Positions 12,272-23,222 of a stretch of DNA of 64,000 nucleotides are shown here, one piece after another. Within the stretch, counting starts at the first letter, position 1. Each line of letters opens with the position of its first letter. The notes under the pieces are model-generated. The model saw only the letters and a list, made by a program, of their open reading frames with translations. It did no database searches and was not told where the DNA came from. The stretch is taken from assembly GCA_013176395.1 (NCBI GenBank), contig JABMLP010000012.1:1-64000 (forward strand). The letters run 5' to 3'. Source of the DNA: Venturia oleaginea. Taxonomy: Eukaryota > Ascomycota > Dothideomycetes > Venturiales > Venturiaceae. Both the position numbers and the translations under genes were made by a program.

Positions 12272-12641
12272 AGCATCAAGAAGCGACTAACAGACAATGA
12301 CTATTCCCATCGATCCGTCATTGGAAGGCTCGAAATATTACTGACAAGCAGGTTTGACCGAAAGTCTTGCATAGCTTCGGGAATTGACCTCGATACCAAC
12401 GTCCAGATCGTACGAGAATAGAGTAGAACAGAATCAATTCCTTCCTTCACAAAACGAGGGAGTCGAATAGCAGCTAATGGTTTAATTTCCAAGCACTAAT
12501 CTTTGACGCAATTATTCCTTTCTTCAGCAACAAACCTGCGTTGCAAAACTCCTTTGATATGCCAGGTCATAAGCACCCTCAATCCACGAATCTCACGAAT
12601 AAAACGCTCCAGCCCCCATTCCACGTAAATCTCCTCCCATC
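12272..12641. other. Intergenic, no gene seen
   Basis: 3' flank of the SDR gene and 5' flank of the small membrane protein gene. Nothing recognised. Confidence 0.5.
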
Positions 12642-13085
12642 ATGGCAGCACCGTACCAAATTGCTCTGGCCAGTCTCGGCTCAGCAATCTTCTCCCTTAT
12701 CCTTGCCTTCGTCCTTTTGAAACTTCGACGCTACGTTCAACGGGTACGAAACAAGGTCCGACAAGGCTATAACTACGAAGCGAAGTGGCTATGGTTCTGG
12801 ATAATATTGAGACCTACACGATTCGTGCCAATCCCCAACGAAAGTGTCAGCACGACGGATGTGGAAATAGCAACTGAAACCGTAGCTCGGACCACAAATG
12901 ACGACATCTTGTGGACTCTAGGAGCCTCTGGTAGGGTATCGCGATGGATGGACTTCTCGTGCTCTCGGATCCTGGCGAGGATGCCATCAACAATTACTCC
13001 AAGTCTGGTGCTTTCCAGTAATTCAACAAGAACAACAACAAGAACATCAACGCCAACATCGATACACGCCGAATGTGATCACTGA
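12642..13085 (+). CDS. Hypothetical small membrane protein
   Basis: ATG at 12642 in good context opens a 147-codon frame. Residues about 8-27 (ALASLGSAIFSLILAFVLLK) form a hydrophobic helix followed by a basic segment (RRYVQRVRNKVRQ), a typical N-terminal anchor with a cytosolic positive flank. The C-terminal third is Thr/Ser-rich and less convincing. An alternative frame around 12975-13013 ends in a plausible KSGAFQ stop, so an unplaced intron could change the C-terminus. I do not recognise the family and no function is inferred. Confidence 0.45.
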   Translation: MAAPYQIALASLGSAIFSLILAFVLLKLRRYVQRVRNKVRQGYNYEAKWLWFWIILRPTRFVPIPNESVSTTDVEIATETVARTTNDDILWTLGASGRVSRWMDFSCSRILARMPSTITPSLVLSSNSTRTTTRTSTPTSIHAECDH

Positions 13086-13914
13086 ACACCGGCTGCAAGA
13101 TGTTTACCGGTTTATCCTTTCTGACTTCTGATGGCTCCATTATCCTTGTCGCTAACTTACGCAGAAGCAGAAAACACGCGATACAGAGGAGACAAGAAAT
13201 ACGCCACTGCGAAGTATTCCAGATCCAGCTCCTCACCTACCAACCGCAAATTTCCCGCCAGGATGATGAATATTTGCATCAGTCTCACTTCTGTCACTGT
13301 CGGGATGATATTATCAACCTTGGAACTATTTGCCGTCCACAGTGTGGGCGATTACGATGCTAGACTTGATAACGAGGATCAAGCCATGGATTACATGTGA
13401 CCAAGAACGCCAGATTAAATCGTAAGACACGGTTAGATAGAAAGGACACCGCAACACAATCGTTTTTCATTCAGACACGGCTACTATCCTCCACTACAAG
13501 CCATGCTAGCTTACAAGAGCAGTATTATCATCATCATAGTATCCTTAACAAAACTCTCAGTCCTTGAAGACCTACTCCAACCCGCCGGTCAAACCCATCA
13601 AGAACGGCTCGCCTAAGTTCAGATTGTAATATGTAGTTCAACGACGCTCTTATTACTTAAGGGGTCTACTTCTTGCCCAAGCCAGGTAAGTAAGCTTTCA
13701 GTAGATCTCCCTTACCTATTCAACATTCTTTACAAGTCTTCTTGACCAATATCAAAGATTATTTTATCCGTTCCCATAAATAATCATCAGCACAACGCTC
13801 GCAAAACCAATACTTGTAAACTTTTAAATCAACTACGATCAACTATACTTCCCCTTACCCTTCCGACAAGCCTTAACCAAACCTCATCTCCGAATTCTCA
13901 TAATAACTCTCTCC
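13086..13914. other. Intergenic, no gene seen
   Basis: AT-rich sequence with no recognisable coding content, ending at the target duplication of the small MITE. Confidence 0.5.
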
Positions 13915-13919
13915 CACAA

Positions 13920-14092
13920 TGTGACGGCACGGCACGTGACCTTAGAATCACGTGCCATGGCTCGTGCACTTTTCCTACTTAGTCGGAGTTTCCTCACGAA
14001 ACTCCGACCTCTCTACCTTAGGTCCTAAGTGTAATTCGGTGACATTTTCTGAAGTGCCTTGTGCCTTCGTATGGATATGCCGTGCCGTCACA
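13920..14092. mobile_element. 173-bp MITE with 15-bp perfect terminal inverted repeats
   Basis: TGTGACGGCACGGCA at 13920-13934 is exactly inverted at 14078-14092. The element is flanked by the direct repeat CACAA at 13915-13919 and 14093-14097. Two further perfect hairpins lie inside. GGCACGTGA and TCACGTGCC are separated by 8 nt near 13931-13956. GTCGGAGTTTC and GAAACTCCGAC are separated by 5 nt near 13982-14008. There is no coding capacity. The superfamily is not assigned, and a 5-bp duplication is unusual for the better-known MITE groups. Confidence 0.8.
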
Positions 14093-14851
14093 CACAAGTA
14101 AGTAAGTAATCTCACAAACCCAAATACCGACTCTTATTGATTCAACACTCGACCTTAATGTACTTAACTCTAGTATACGAAGCGGTGAATCTTTACATTG
14201 TACCTCCCTACAACCTATACCTCTTTCTCCAATTTTTCTTTCCTTGAACGACACAATTTCTCAAGTTATTTCGACAAACTATTCACACGTATAAAAGAAA
14301 TTGGTTTGAAATTCGTATAGTTTTTGAAAACTGGCGAGGATTTACAAGAGGATAACGTACGATGTATTCAACTTGTTAGATATCGCTCAAGTCTCGACTC
14401 AAGTTCAAAGGGTAGTGTCACGTTTGACCTTGGACTTGATTTGGAAGCATGATTTGAATTTTATAAGATGTGCGAAGTTGTAAGGATGAGGAGCTAACTA
14501 AGAGGTAGATGGATGGATGGATGGATTCAATACACCCGTCGGGCCAGTATGGCTCCAGGGGGACACTACCGACTCTCTATTATACATTATATCCCACTGT
14601 CAACGCTCCCTTCATTCCAAGCCCAAACCTTAAATTTTATAACGTATCTTTCCAACATACTCTGTTTTCAAATTGACCATGACTCCAGAAACAACAACAA
14701 AAACGAAAGGCGCAACTTACCGTTTACCAATAGACTGATAGGACCAGAGATTGGCGGTTAGTAAAAGGGGGTATCGGATCTAGGATTGCTGCTTGCATGG
14801 GTACTATCTTAATGAGTGAGTCCACATGCTCGGAGTTGGTTTCGTTAGAGA

Positions 14852-17800
14852 CTATTCCGTCTCTCGGCTGAATCGTTTTGTAGCGTCTACGAACGCAATT
14901 GTTGCTCGCACCGCTGCTACATCTGGCGTCCATTTTGGACCATCAATCATCTCTCCTCTTCTGTTTGTAAGTGTTGAGCGGCCTCCTACTAAATAGGAGA
15001 CGTCGCTCCTTGGTTCGGTCGCTTCTCTTAAGAGCCGTCGTTGCTCGCTCCATCGTTTGCAATCGAGTAGGAAATGCTGCACGCTTTCCACGACTCCGCA
15101 TTCTTCGCACAATGGCGACTCCACCGCTCCGATTCGGTTCAGGTACTTGTTCAGTCGGCAATGTGACGTCCGTAATTGAGCTAGGGTTTGGGCCTCTGTT
15201 TTGGATAGCTGGTTATAGATGGTGCGCGTGTGTTTTCCAGGGATAGTAGCATCGATAGATTTGGTGAATCTCCCTCCTCGCAGTGGTTTATTGCTTGGCT
15301 GACAGCTCTTTTTTGCTTGCCTAATCAGTGCTGAGCGTAGTCGTATCTCTGACGGGACTGCGCTCCCTGCTTTGGTACTTCTTTTGGCCATTTTGTCTGC
15401 CGCTTCGTTGCCCTTGATGCCAGAGTGTGCCGGGATCCATCGAAGAACCACGGCAATACCCTTTTGATGTAATTGCTGCGTAGCTGACAAGATATCCTTG
15501 ATGATATGCTGGCCTGACTGCTGTCTCGGCTTGCGGATACTCTTCAGCGCACCTTGGTTATCCGAGAAGATGGTGAGTTTTCCTTCTGGCGGGATCATTG
15601 TCCATACTGCCAGCTGGCTCAGAGCAGTATTGATTGCTTTCAGCTCTGTCGCGTATACATTGCCGTTTGCTGCCAATCCCGTTGTTGCGTACTGCTCGAG
15701 TATAGTCCTGTTTTCGTCTGGTAGAATGTACACCATACCTGTCCTTTGCAAGCCATTTCTACCTGAGCCGTCGGTGTAGCAGTGGATTTCGTCTCTGTCT
15801 TGTGTTGTGGTAGGTTTTACAGCTTCGTCGCGTTCTTCGATAATCATGCTGGGCCCCTCGATCCACGGTGCTTTTGCAAATGGTGTGACTGTCTCAATCT
15901 GGGACATATTAATTCCTGCAAACCTGTCTGCCAACAGGCCAAGTGACGAGCGAAGCTTGAATGATTGATGTGCTGCTTTGATACTGGATCTCAATGGGTG
16001 GCGCTTAGGCAGTGTGTTTAGCTTAATCCACAAGCCTATCCATTTCCCTGTCTGTCGTTGCTGGAAGGTCCCGATCGATGCCTCCGACTGCGCAATATCT
16101 AGCGCTGTGGTTCGGAAACATCCAACAATGGCTTGTGCCCCCCATCTTTGGTGTCGTTCAAGCAAGCGTGTATCTTTGGCGTTCAACGCTGTTGCCCAGA
16201 CTGATGATGCGTAGTCGACAACTGACGCCACTGTTGCTTCAAACAGCTGCCGTGCCTGCTTCGTACGAAGACCACTCAGTCTCTTCAGCCGGATCGTCGC
16301 ATCGTGTCCCTTTGTAGCTGCTCTGGCAGCCTGAAGGTGAAACTTCAATTTTTGGTCGAGGATGATGCCTAGGAGCTTGACGGAGTCGCTCGGTACCACC
16401 GAGCAGCTTCCGATTCGAATTGGTATTGTTGATAGTCTTTCCGCGCTCGGTGTAAAGTGGATGAAGGCTGTCTTTTTGGGCTCAAATGTGGCTCCGCTGC
16501 GACGTTCCCACTGCTCCGCTTTTGGTATCACTGTCTCTTGAAGCACCCGAGTATTTTCCTCCGCGTTTGGGCCGGTAACCCAAACAGAGTAGTCATCCAC
16601 GTACGCAATTGCGCCTTGGTGCCGGCTAATCTTTCTCTCTACCAGGTCAGCGTTGAAAAAGAGGTAGAGTATTGGGGATAGCGGTGAGCCTTGAGGCAGC
16701 CCAGGAGAAGGCAAATCCACTTCCCTGCTGCTCTGTCCATTTACTGAAATGCTTGCTCTCCTGCCTGAGCAGAAGTTCTCAATCCAACGAACAAGCTCCT
16801 CTGGGATACGTCGTCTTCGCAGTCTGGCTAAGAGTACCTCTTTGTTGACCCCGTTGTACGCTCCTTTAACATCAAAGCTGAGCAGGCTAAGGACCCGGCA
16901 TCTTCTTCGCGCCTGTTTGATACGGTCGGTGAGAAGGAGCAGTGCTTGTTCTGTGCTGCGTTGCTTCCGAGCCCCGAAATGATTCTCCGGCAGGAGGCCA
17001 TGTTCTTCAGCTAGGTAGGAGATGCGTGTGGCGACTACAGCCTCGAGTGCTTTCCCTAGGGTTGCTAGCAAGGAGATTGGTCGATACGCGTTAGGCTGTG
17101 TGTAGTCGTCTTTTGCTGGCTTTCGAAGTGGTAGGATTCGCGCGCATTTCCACTGCGATGGGAGGATGCCTTGTGTTATGGACGCTTGAAATAATCTTGT
17201 TATCTCGTCGTGGAGGACTGGCCAGAGCTGTCGCCATACAGCTGCGGGTAGGCCGTCTAGACCTGGTGCGTTGTGTGCTTTCATGCCCATGATCGCTTCT
17301 TCGATTTCGTGTTTTGTTAGTGCTAGTGATGGGAGTTGTGTTGCTCGCTGCTCTGCTGCTATTTCTGGCTCAATCACCTCAGCCGCTGGGGGAAGGAAGG
17401 CTTGCAGTAGGATAGACCCAATTTCTTCTTTACTATCAGTTGTGTCATCAGAGTTTGGCCTCGCTAGTTCTGTAATCTTTGCAAAAGAGGAGGTACTCTC
17501 TGGGTCAAGATACTTAGCGGCCTTCCACACATTTTCAGCGTCGTCCAGAAAGCCCTTCCAGTGGGTGTTTCTTTCCGATCGAATTGCTCGATGACACGTG
17601 CTTTGAGCTTCTCTAGCTTCTCTTCGAAGCCGCTGCAGTGTTCGGTGTGTAATAGCGTTCGTTTCGGCCGTCCACCTGCTTGACTTAACTTCTCTGCATA
17701 GCTGCCTTCTGATGTGTGTGTACTCCTTGCGTAGGTTGGTGAGATATGGGGTCCACCATGGTTTTTGGTACGGAGACGGTTTTGCAACAGGAACGTGTTG

Positions 17801-18755
17801 CTCGATTGTTTGTAGGCACTACTACTTCCATCAATTGTTGTAGCATATCGTCCACGTTTGTGTCTGCATTCCCTTCAGGTTGGGTGAATGCTTGCCGCCG
17901 CTTTGCGTGTTCTACTTCCTGGCGGATGCGATCCCAGTCTGCATTTTTGTAAAGCCTTCTGGGTGTCGTGGTCTCCTCCAGGTATGTTATGGCTAATGTC
18001 GTACTGATGGGCCGGTGATCGGATCCGTGTTCGTTTGCGTGGAACCCACAGCGTACCAAGCTATCGGTGAGGGTCGGTGAGGTGAGGAAGAGGTCAATGG
18101 TACTGCTTACTCCCGTTCCGTAGAATGTAGCCTCTCCCCTAGGAACGAGATTGGAGAGCTGATAGGCCGCCATATATTCAACGATGGCGTCTGCTTCATC
18201 TTGTCGCATTGTTTCTGCTACTTCTTCGCCTCCCCATAACTGGTCGTGTCGATTGAAATCCCCAGTAATGAGAAGTTCCGGTTCGTGTCCAAGCTCTTCT
18301 GCTGTGTCTTTGATTGCATCTTCTAGCAGCTGAAGCCGTTCTATCACTGCGGTCCTGTCCCGCTCTCGGTGTGCTTCTGCGGATGGCACGTACACCGAAG
18401 CTGTGAAGATTACCTTTTCTTGAGTTTTGATGAGGATTGCCGTGATGTCGGGGGACGCAATCGGGATCTGTTTGTAGTCGAGCGTTTTCCGGGCCCATAT
18501 CGTCGATCGGATAGGCCAAGTGTTGTCTCTGGAGCATGTTGGGAAAACCTGAACAAAGTTGTTGTTTATTGCAGGCGCTGCCATCACCCGCCCTGTCTGC
18601 GTTTTGAAGCAGTGTGGTTCTTGTATTAGCAGCGCGTCAAAAAAATTAATAGATTCATCGTTGAGTAGACTAGGTAGCGTCTCTTTCCTCTTCCCTGTGT
18701 TATATGAAAGCACGTTGAAATGTCCTCTTGTTGTCGCATTAGTTGTACTTAACAT
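14852..18755 (-). pseudogene. LINE ORF2: endonuclease, reverse transcriptase, RNase H (one frameshift)
   Basis: The endonuclease part runs 18755-17685: LSYNTG, LLIQEPH, LLITGDFNRHDQLWG, SDHRPI. The RT/RNase H frame is open from about 17806 to 14852. The two frames meet near 17800, just before KPSPYQKPWWTPYL, and need a one-base correction. RT shows PYRPISLL, the catalytic AYVDDYSVW (16592-16603) and GLPQGSPLSP. RNase H shows CYTDGSGRNG, ELKAINTAL, FSDNQGAL and WIPAHSGIKGNEAAD with the D-E-D-D set intact. The C-terminus has a CEECG...H...C cluster. Its function is target-primed reverse transcription of the element RNA. Apart from the frameshift all catalytic residues are present. Confidence 0.93.
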
Positions 18756-20094
18756 TGATAACGCGCTCGGGTCTGTTCCATCGCCTTCTTGTATTCAGGG
18801 CATCCTGTGTCCGTTGCTCGGTGAGCGTCTCCACAGTTGCTGCATTTGGGATGCTGCTCTACACAGTCCTGCGCTTCGTGCCCGATACACGCGCAATTAG
18901 CACACGTCAGCTCATTATTGCACCGTGTGCTCGTGTGTCCAAACTGTTGGCATTGGTAGCATCGTCTCGGTCTTGGTCGATATTCGTACGGGCTGACCCG
19001 GGCTAGTTCTCCGCCAATCTCGAGCTGCTTTAGCGCTCTGTCAGCTTCCATCTTAGAGCTGAGGTACACAAGGATTGAGCAGTAGTTCTTGTATGGGTCA
19101 GGTTTGCTAAGCATAGAAATCTTTGTGATGGTGACGTTGTTCTCCTTAGACATGTCCGCCTTCAGACTGCTTTTCAGCGTGATTCGATCTTCGTTCAGAA
19201 TGGCCATTTTGTCCACGCGGTCGACCTTGATAGGGTACCACTTTTCGCCTTGAACAGATGCGCCAGGGAAGAACTTGAGCCATTGCTCCTGGTTCTGCCG
19301 TATAACCTGCTCGTCCTCCTCTGATCTAAGGACGACTCGGACCAGTTTTGTTTCTCTGCCAATCTTCTCGATCCCTGCAATCTGTGTGTTCTTTGTAGCT
19401 TGCCCTGCCGCAATGGCATCCTTTACTCTCTCTTTTATCTCGATGGGGTTCGTGAGATCAATGTGTGTGTGGGCGCGTGCGAAGTTGATCGTTAGGCCGG
19501 GTTTACTGCTCGATGATATGGTTGTGCTGCTTGCTTGCTGGTTAATAGAAGCAGATGAGGTAAGTGAGTCCGACCTAGCTACAGAGGCATAAGACTGTGC
19601 TGATGAGCTGATTAGTGAGTTTGCCTGCAATAGCTGGGCTTGCATTAAACGGATGTTCTCTTTCAGCTGCTGGGTCTCCTGAACAAGGTGCTCCCGGAGC
19701 TGCTTGCTTTCCTGGAGGAGTCGCTCTTTCATCTCTTTCATCTCGTTCTAAAATATTGCATCACGTTGTTGGAGAGTGCTTCGCACGTCTTCGATAACCG
19801 TTCTGTTACTTGTTGCGTCGCTTTGAAGCTGTACTAGAATCTGGAGTATTCCCTGACCGGCATCTCGCCGTTGACCTCAGGTGCTTGCGCTGCACGCTGT
19901 GGCTTTGTCCTTAGTACTCTCGCCACCTCAGCATGCCTCTGCGAGTTCTGGAGGCTATCCATCATTGCTGCTACCTTGCCTTTGCTTGCCATTGTTGAGT
20001 CTCGGAGGGTCCGGTGAGTTGGCTTTACCTTTGGCGGCGAAGTCACCGTGCGGCTCTCCTGCAGCGGCGTAGTTGGTCCCTCTATTGGAGACAT
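18749..20094 (-). pseudogene. LINE ORF1 (gag-like, coiled coil plus zinc knuckles)
   Basis: RNA-binding nucleocapsid-like protein of the LINE. The ATG at 20094 opens a frame that shifts near 19860 and then meets one TAG at 19748-19750. After that the frame is clean from 19741 to 18749. A leucine/glutamine-rich coiled coil (MKEMKERLLQESKQLREHLV) precedes a central domain and CCHC knuckles (CYQCQQFGHTSTRC, CANCACIGHEAQDC, CSNCGDAHRATDTGC). Its TAA stop sits inside the ATGTTAAG that starts ORF2, so the two frames overlap by 7 nt. Confidence 0.88.
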
Positions 20095-20420
20095 ATAGAT
20101 CTCTTACTCTCAGGGCAGTAACGAGTATCTTTCGAGTTCGATTTGGATGGGTTAAGTGCGTGCGTGTTGTCGTCCTTGGGTTGCTGTGTCGTACTTTGGT
20201 TGATCGGCCTTTTTGTATCGCTCCACCACCAACGCGACCTCGAAAGAACCTACGCGTTATACGACGCAGAATTTCTAGTGCTTGCTAGTACCGTCTATAT
20301 TAACTAGTCACGCAGAATCCAGCTAAGAGGTAGAGACGAGTCTAAATACTTGCGACCGGTCTCGCGCTAGACCTGATCGCGCTAGACCTGATCGAGCAGA
20401 ACCACCACATTTAACTACAT

Positions 20421-21128
20421 TTAACTACATTTAACTGCATTCGAATACCAACATAGTTCGATCATGACATCCTCGCTCTTTCCGTCTCCGATTCTAATGT
20501 TTTTCTTTACTCCAAACACCTCAATAAGGTAGTTCTTTTTGATTACCACTGTAGTCGTGCCAGGGCCTTGAGTAGCGCTCCTCTCCTTATCTGCTGTAGT
20601 TCGAAAGTGGACATCTACTGCCCCGCTCTTTAGTACTTTTACTGCAATTGCTTGTGGCATATCCTTCCGACACTCTTCAAGGACCCTTTGGGGGTCCAGA
20701 CGGTCCTCCGCCGTGAGGCCGGCTGTATCCTGGAGCTGCACTCGGACTGATTTGGGGGCTTCCATATGGACTTTCGACCATAGCTTGTTTCCTGGGCCCG
20801 GGGTAAGTCTGGTAGGGGACCGCTGGGTGAGCGATTCCATTAGTCGTTCGATTCGATCGAGCTGTTTGCTTGCGGTAGCGTTCTGGGAGTTCAGGGGTTG
20901 GCCTAGGGCTTTGACGGCGAGTTGGACTTGGATGAAAATGGACCGATTTGGGGGCGGTGCTGGGCTATCGAGCTCGAGAAGAAGCTGTAGTAAGATGTTC
21001 TTTGCGCTCTCGGGCTTTTTAGGGCCTTCGGGGGGGTCTTTTTGGGTTTGTTGAGTCTCGTTTGGCTGAGGTGGTGTACCTCCGGTGCTGAACCAATGGC
21101 TGCCAGACTCCTGCGCTGGTTGCGGCAT
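20421..21128 (-). pseudogene. Retroelement ORF1/gag-like fragment running into the LTR
   Basis: A 235-codon frame on the minus strand. A Gln/Pro-rich start precedes a domain reading VRVQLQDTAGLTAEDRLDP, AIAVKVLKSGAVDVHFRT and YLIEVFGV. This resembles the N-terminal domain of fungal retroelement ORF1/gag-like proteins, although I cannot name the family. The last about 15 codons are supplied by the LTR starting at 20469, so the frame is cut by, or ends in, that LTR. No reverse transcriptase belonging to it is present. It is either the remaining internal part of the LTR element or an older element into which the LTR inserted. Confidence 0.55.
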
Positions 21129-23222
21129 CTCTTGTGGGGCAAAGTAACCCTTGCGAGTACGGTGCGAGTGTCTGTAGCTTTATTTCGATGGATTTGGGCG
21201 ATTTCGACTTCGTGGAGAAGTTTTTGGATATTAATAGTAGATTTTAATCGCTTTCTGTAATAGTTTCTAGGAGAGTATATAGACTGGAGAGTAGATCTGA
21301 TAAAGAGTTAGCGAAAGGATTGTCGCGTAAATTTACCTATGTTGTTGACGAATCTATGGTTTGGTTTCTTAGGTTCTTAAAGTAAAAATTCGTGATATAG
21401 AATTTCCTTATGATAGGATGTATTTATTGTAATATATTTCCTCTCAAGTAGTCAAAACTTCAATGGAAAATACCAAACGATCTTTTACAAGCTTGATCCG
21501 CAGTAGAATGTAAAGAGTATAAGCTTCCAATGGCTTCCCGCCCATAAGCAGTATCAAATCAAGATGATCCAGCGAAACAGGCGTACTCGAACCCTGATCC
21601 ATGACCTCGAGACGACCAAAACAACGTCCCAAGGAGTCACAGCAAAAAGCATCCTCGAAATATCCGTTCGTTACACGTAAATCATATGGATCACTAACGC
21701 GAATTCGGTTGACTCGAACGACCCTGACCCTATCGAGACCGTCTCCTTCTAGCGTAGTGATACGTCCCACTTCATGACTGTTACCAAATTTCCAATTAGC
21801 CATACGCTGTTGAAACAGCTTGGGTTAGGACCGTCTCGGCATCATGTGAAGTTCATATACTCAACACCAAGGATCGACAATGATCTCATACATTCGCTTC
21901 TGGAATCTTCTCTATCAATGTGTATATATTCAGGCCTTATACCTTGACTCAGAAACGTTAGCTAGTCAATCTTTTCTTCCCTCCACAAGCTGTTTCTTTA
22001 AGTCTTCAATGAATACTTTCCTGCACAGCCCTCAATTCATCATACGCTCCCTTCCACCCACTGGACTTTTGAGAGATTTCGAATAGGGTAAAAGACTGAC
22101 CGTTCTGAGAGTGCGATGTATCAGCAGATTGCTGCGCACAAAACACCTATGCATTGGTAGATCGCGAGGCTTTCTCCAATTTCGGTCACTATCTGTGTTG
22201 GTTCGGCTGTGTACACGTGCATGAAATGATAACAAAATAACCACGAAATAACTATGAAAAGATATGTCTCTGTATTGAAGTCTCTGATTGTTGTTGTATA
22301 TCTTGTGAACTATCAACGGTATCCTCAAGACGTATAGATTGCACGACCCCTGTCGTGCCAAGGATACAACAATCTGTCATGTATGGTGTAATAATAACTC
22401 TGTAGAATTGAGGTGAGGGGAGACCCCGGTTATATAGGCTAAACCTAATGCATCGTTCCTTCCACTACTCATAACCATAACACTATCCCAAAATGTGTAT
22501 GTCCAAGATGACAGAGGCCAGGAGAATTGGGGAGTTACAGTTGGACAAAGCATAGATGCGAGGCCTCGCGAGAGTACAGCAGCGGTGTGAGTACCAACAT
22601 AACGGTGAAAGAACTGCTGTGCAACAAAGTGGTCGAGGTGTGTAATTCGTGAGACCCAGTATGCGGGAAACCGTGGGAAGCAATGGTACAAGTATAGGCC
22701 TGTCTTTTCGTCTGAAGCTGAAGTATGTCTTCAAGGCAGGATGATTCAGATGTTTGACTAGAGAGTTGTGAGTAATTAGTCCTTAATGAAATTATATGCA
22801 ACCGGGAGATGTATTTACAGAGGGTTACGAAGTTCGAGTTGGGACGAAGAGCAACTGTAGGACTAATAAGTCAGACAGGGGTTCTGATAGGTCAGACTAT
22901 CTTCAGCCTTTCGAAGATGATCTGATGGGAGAATCGGACATGCTTGAACTATCATCACTAACTAGGTTGTCAGAGAAGTACAAGGGTCGTAAGCCGATCT
23001 TTGACAGAATTCAAGTTATCCCTCCAAACCATTACCGATGCAAGTTTCGTTTCCAAAAGAGAAATCTGATCAGAGACAACCTTCAAAAAAATACTGGGAG
23101 GCGAAGAGCCCTCCATGAAGAGTCAAATGTTTCGCTAGGTATAGTTAAGCGCAGGGATATGCCTAATCGCCAAAACGCCACTCCAAAAATATTCAAGCAA
23201 CAGAAAACTAAGTTGTCCCTTC
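21129..23222. other. Intergenic / decayed, two doubtful small ORFs
   Basis: About 2.1 kb without a recognised gene. The minus frame 21803-21444 (119 codons, MANWKFGNSHEVGRITTL) and the plus frame 22796-23284 (162 codons, basic, overlapping the 3' end of the GH76 gene) are open but match nothing I know. Either could be chance or a degraded gene. Confidence 0.35.

Larger units (their letters stand above)
14510..20322 (-). mobile_element. Tad1-like LINE with 12-bp target duplication
   Basis: A 5.8-kb non-LTR retrotransposon. The target duplication CTAAGAGGTAGA is perfect at 14498-14509 and 20323-20334. The 3' end (left, minus strand) finishes in a four-unit (TCCA)n tail at 14510-14525 instead of poly-A. 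ORF1 has a zinc-knuckle domain. ORF2 has an apurinic-type endonuclease, reverse transcriptase and RNase H. About 230 bp lie 5' of the ORF1 start. Several frame breaks show that it is not currently autonomous, but the full-length structure and perfect duplication suggest a fairly recent insertion. Confidence 0.93.
14416..20469 (-). mobile_element. LTR of a retrotransposon, split by a LINE insertion
   Basis: Without the LINE, bases 20469-20335 plus 14509-14416 (minus orientation) match the solo LTR at 45975-46178 from TGTCATGATCG to CGTGACA, with TG...CA ends. Compared with the solo LTR it has two short internal duplications (the TAAATGTAGT unit and the GATCAGGTCTAGCGC unit) and C-to-T/G-to-A differences. 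A purine-rich run (GGAGACGGAAAGAGCGAGGA, minus strand) directly abuts its 5' edge at 20470 and looks like a polypurine tract, which would make this a 3' LTR with internal sequence to the right. Flanking 5-mers (GGTAG and TCCTC) do not match, consistent with it not being a solo LTR. Confidence 0.75.
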
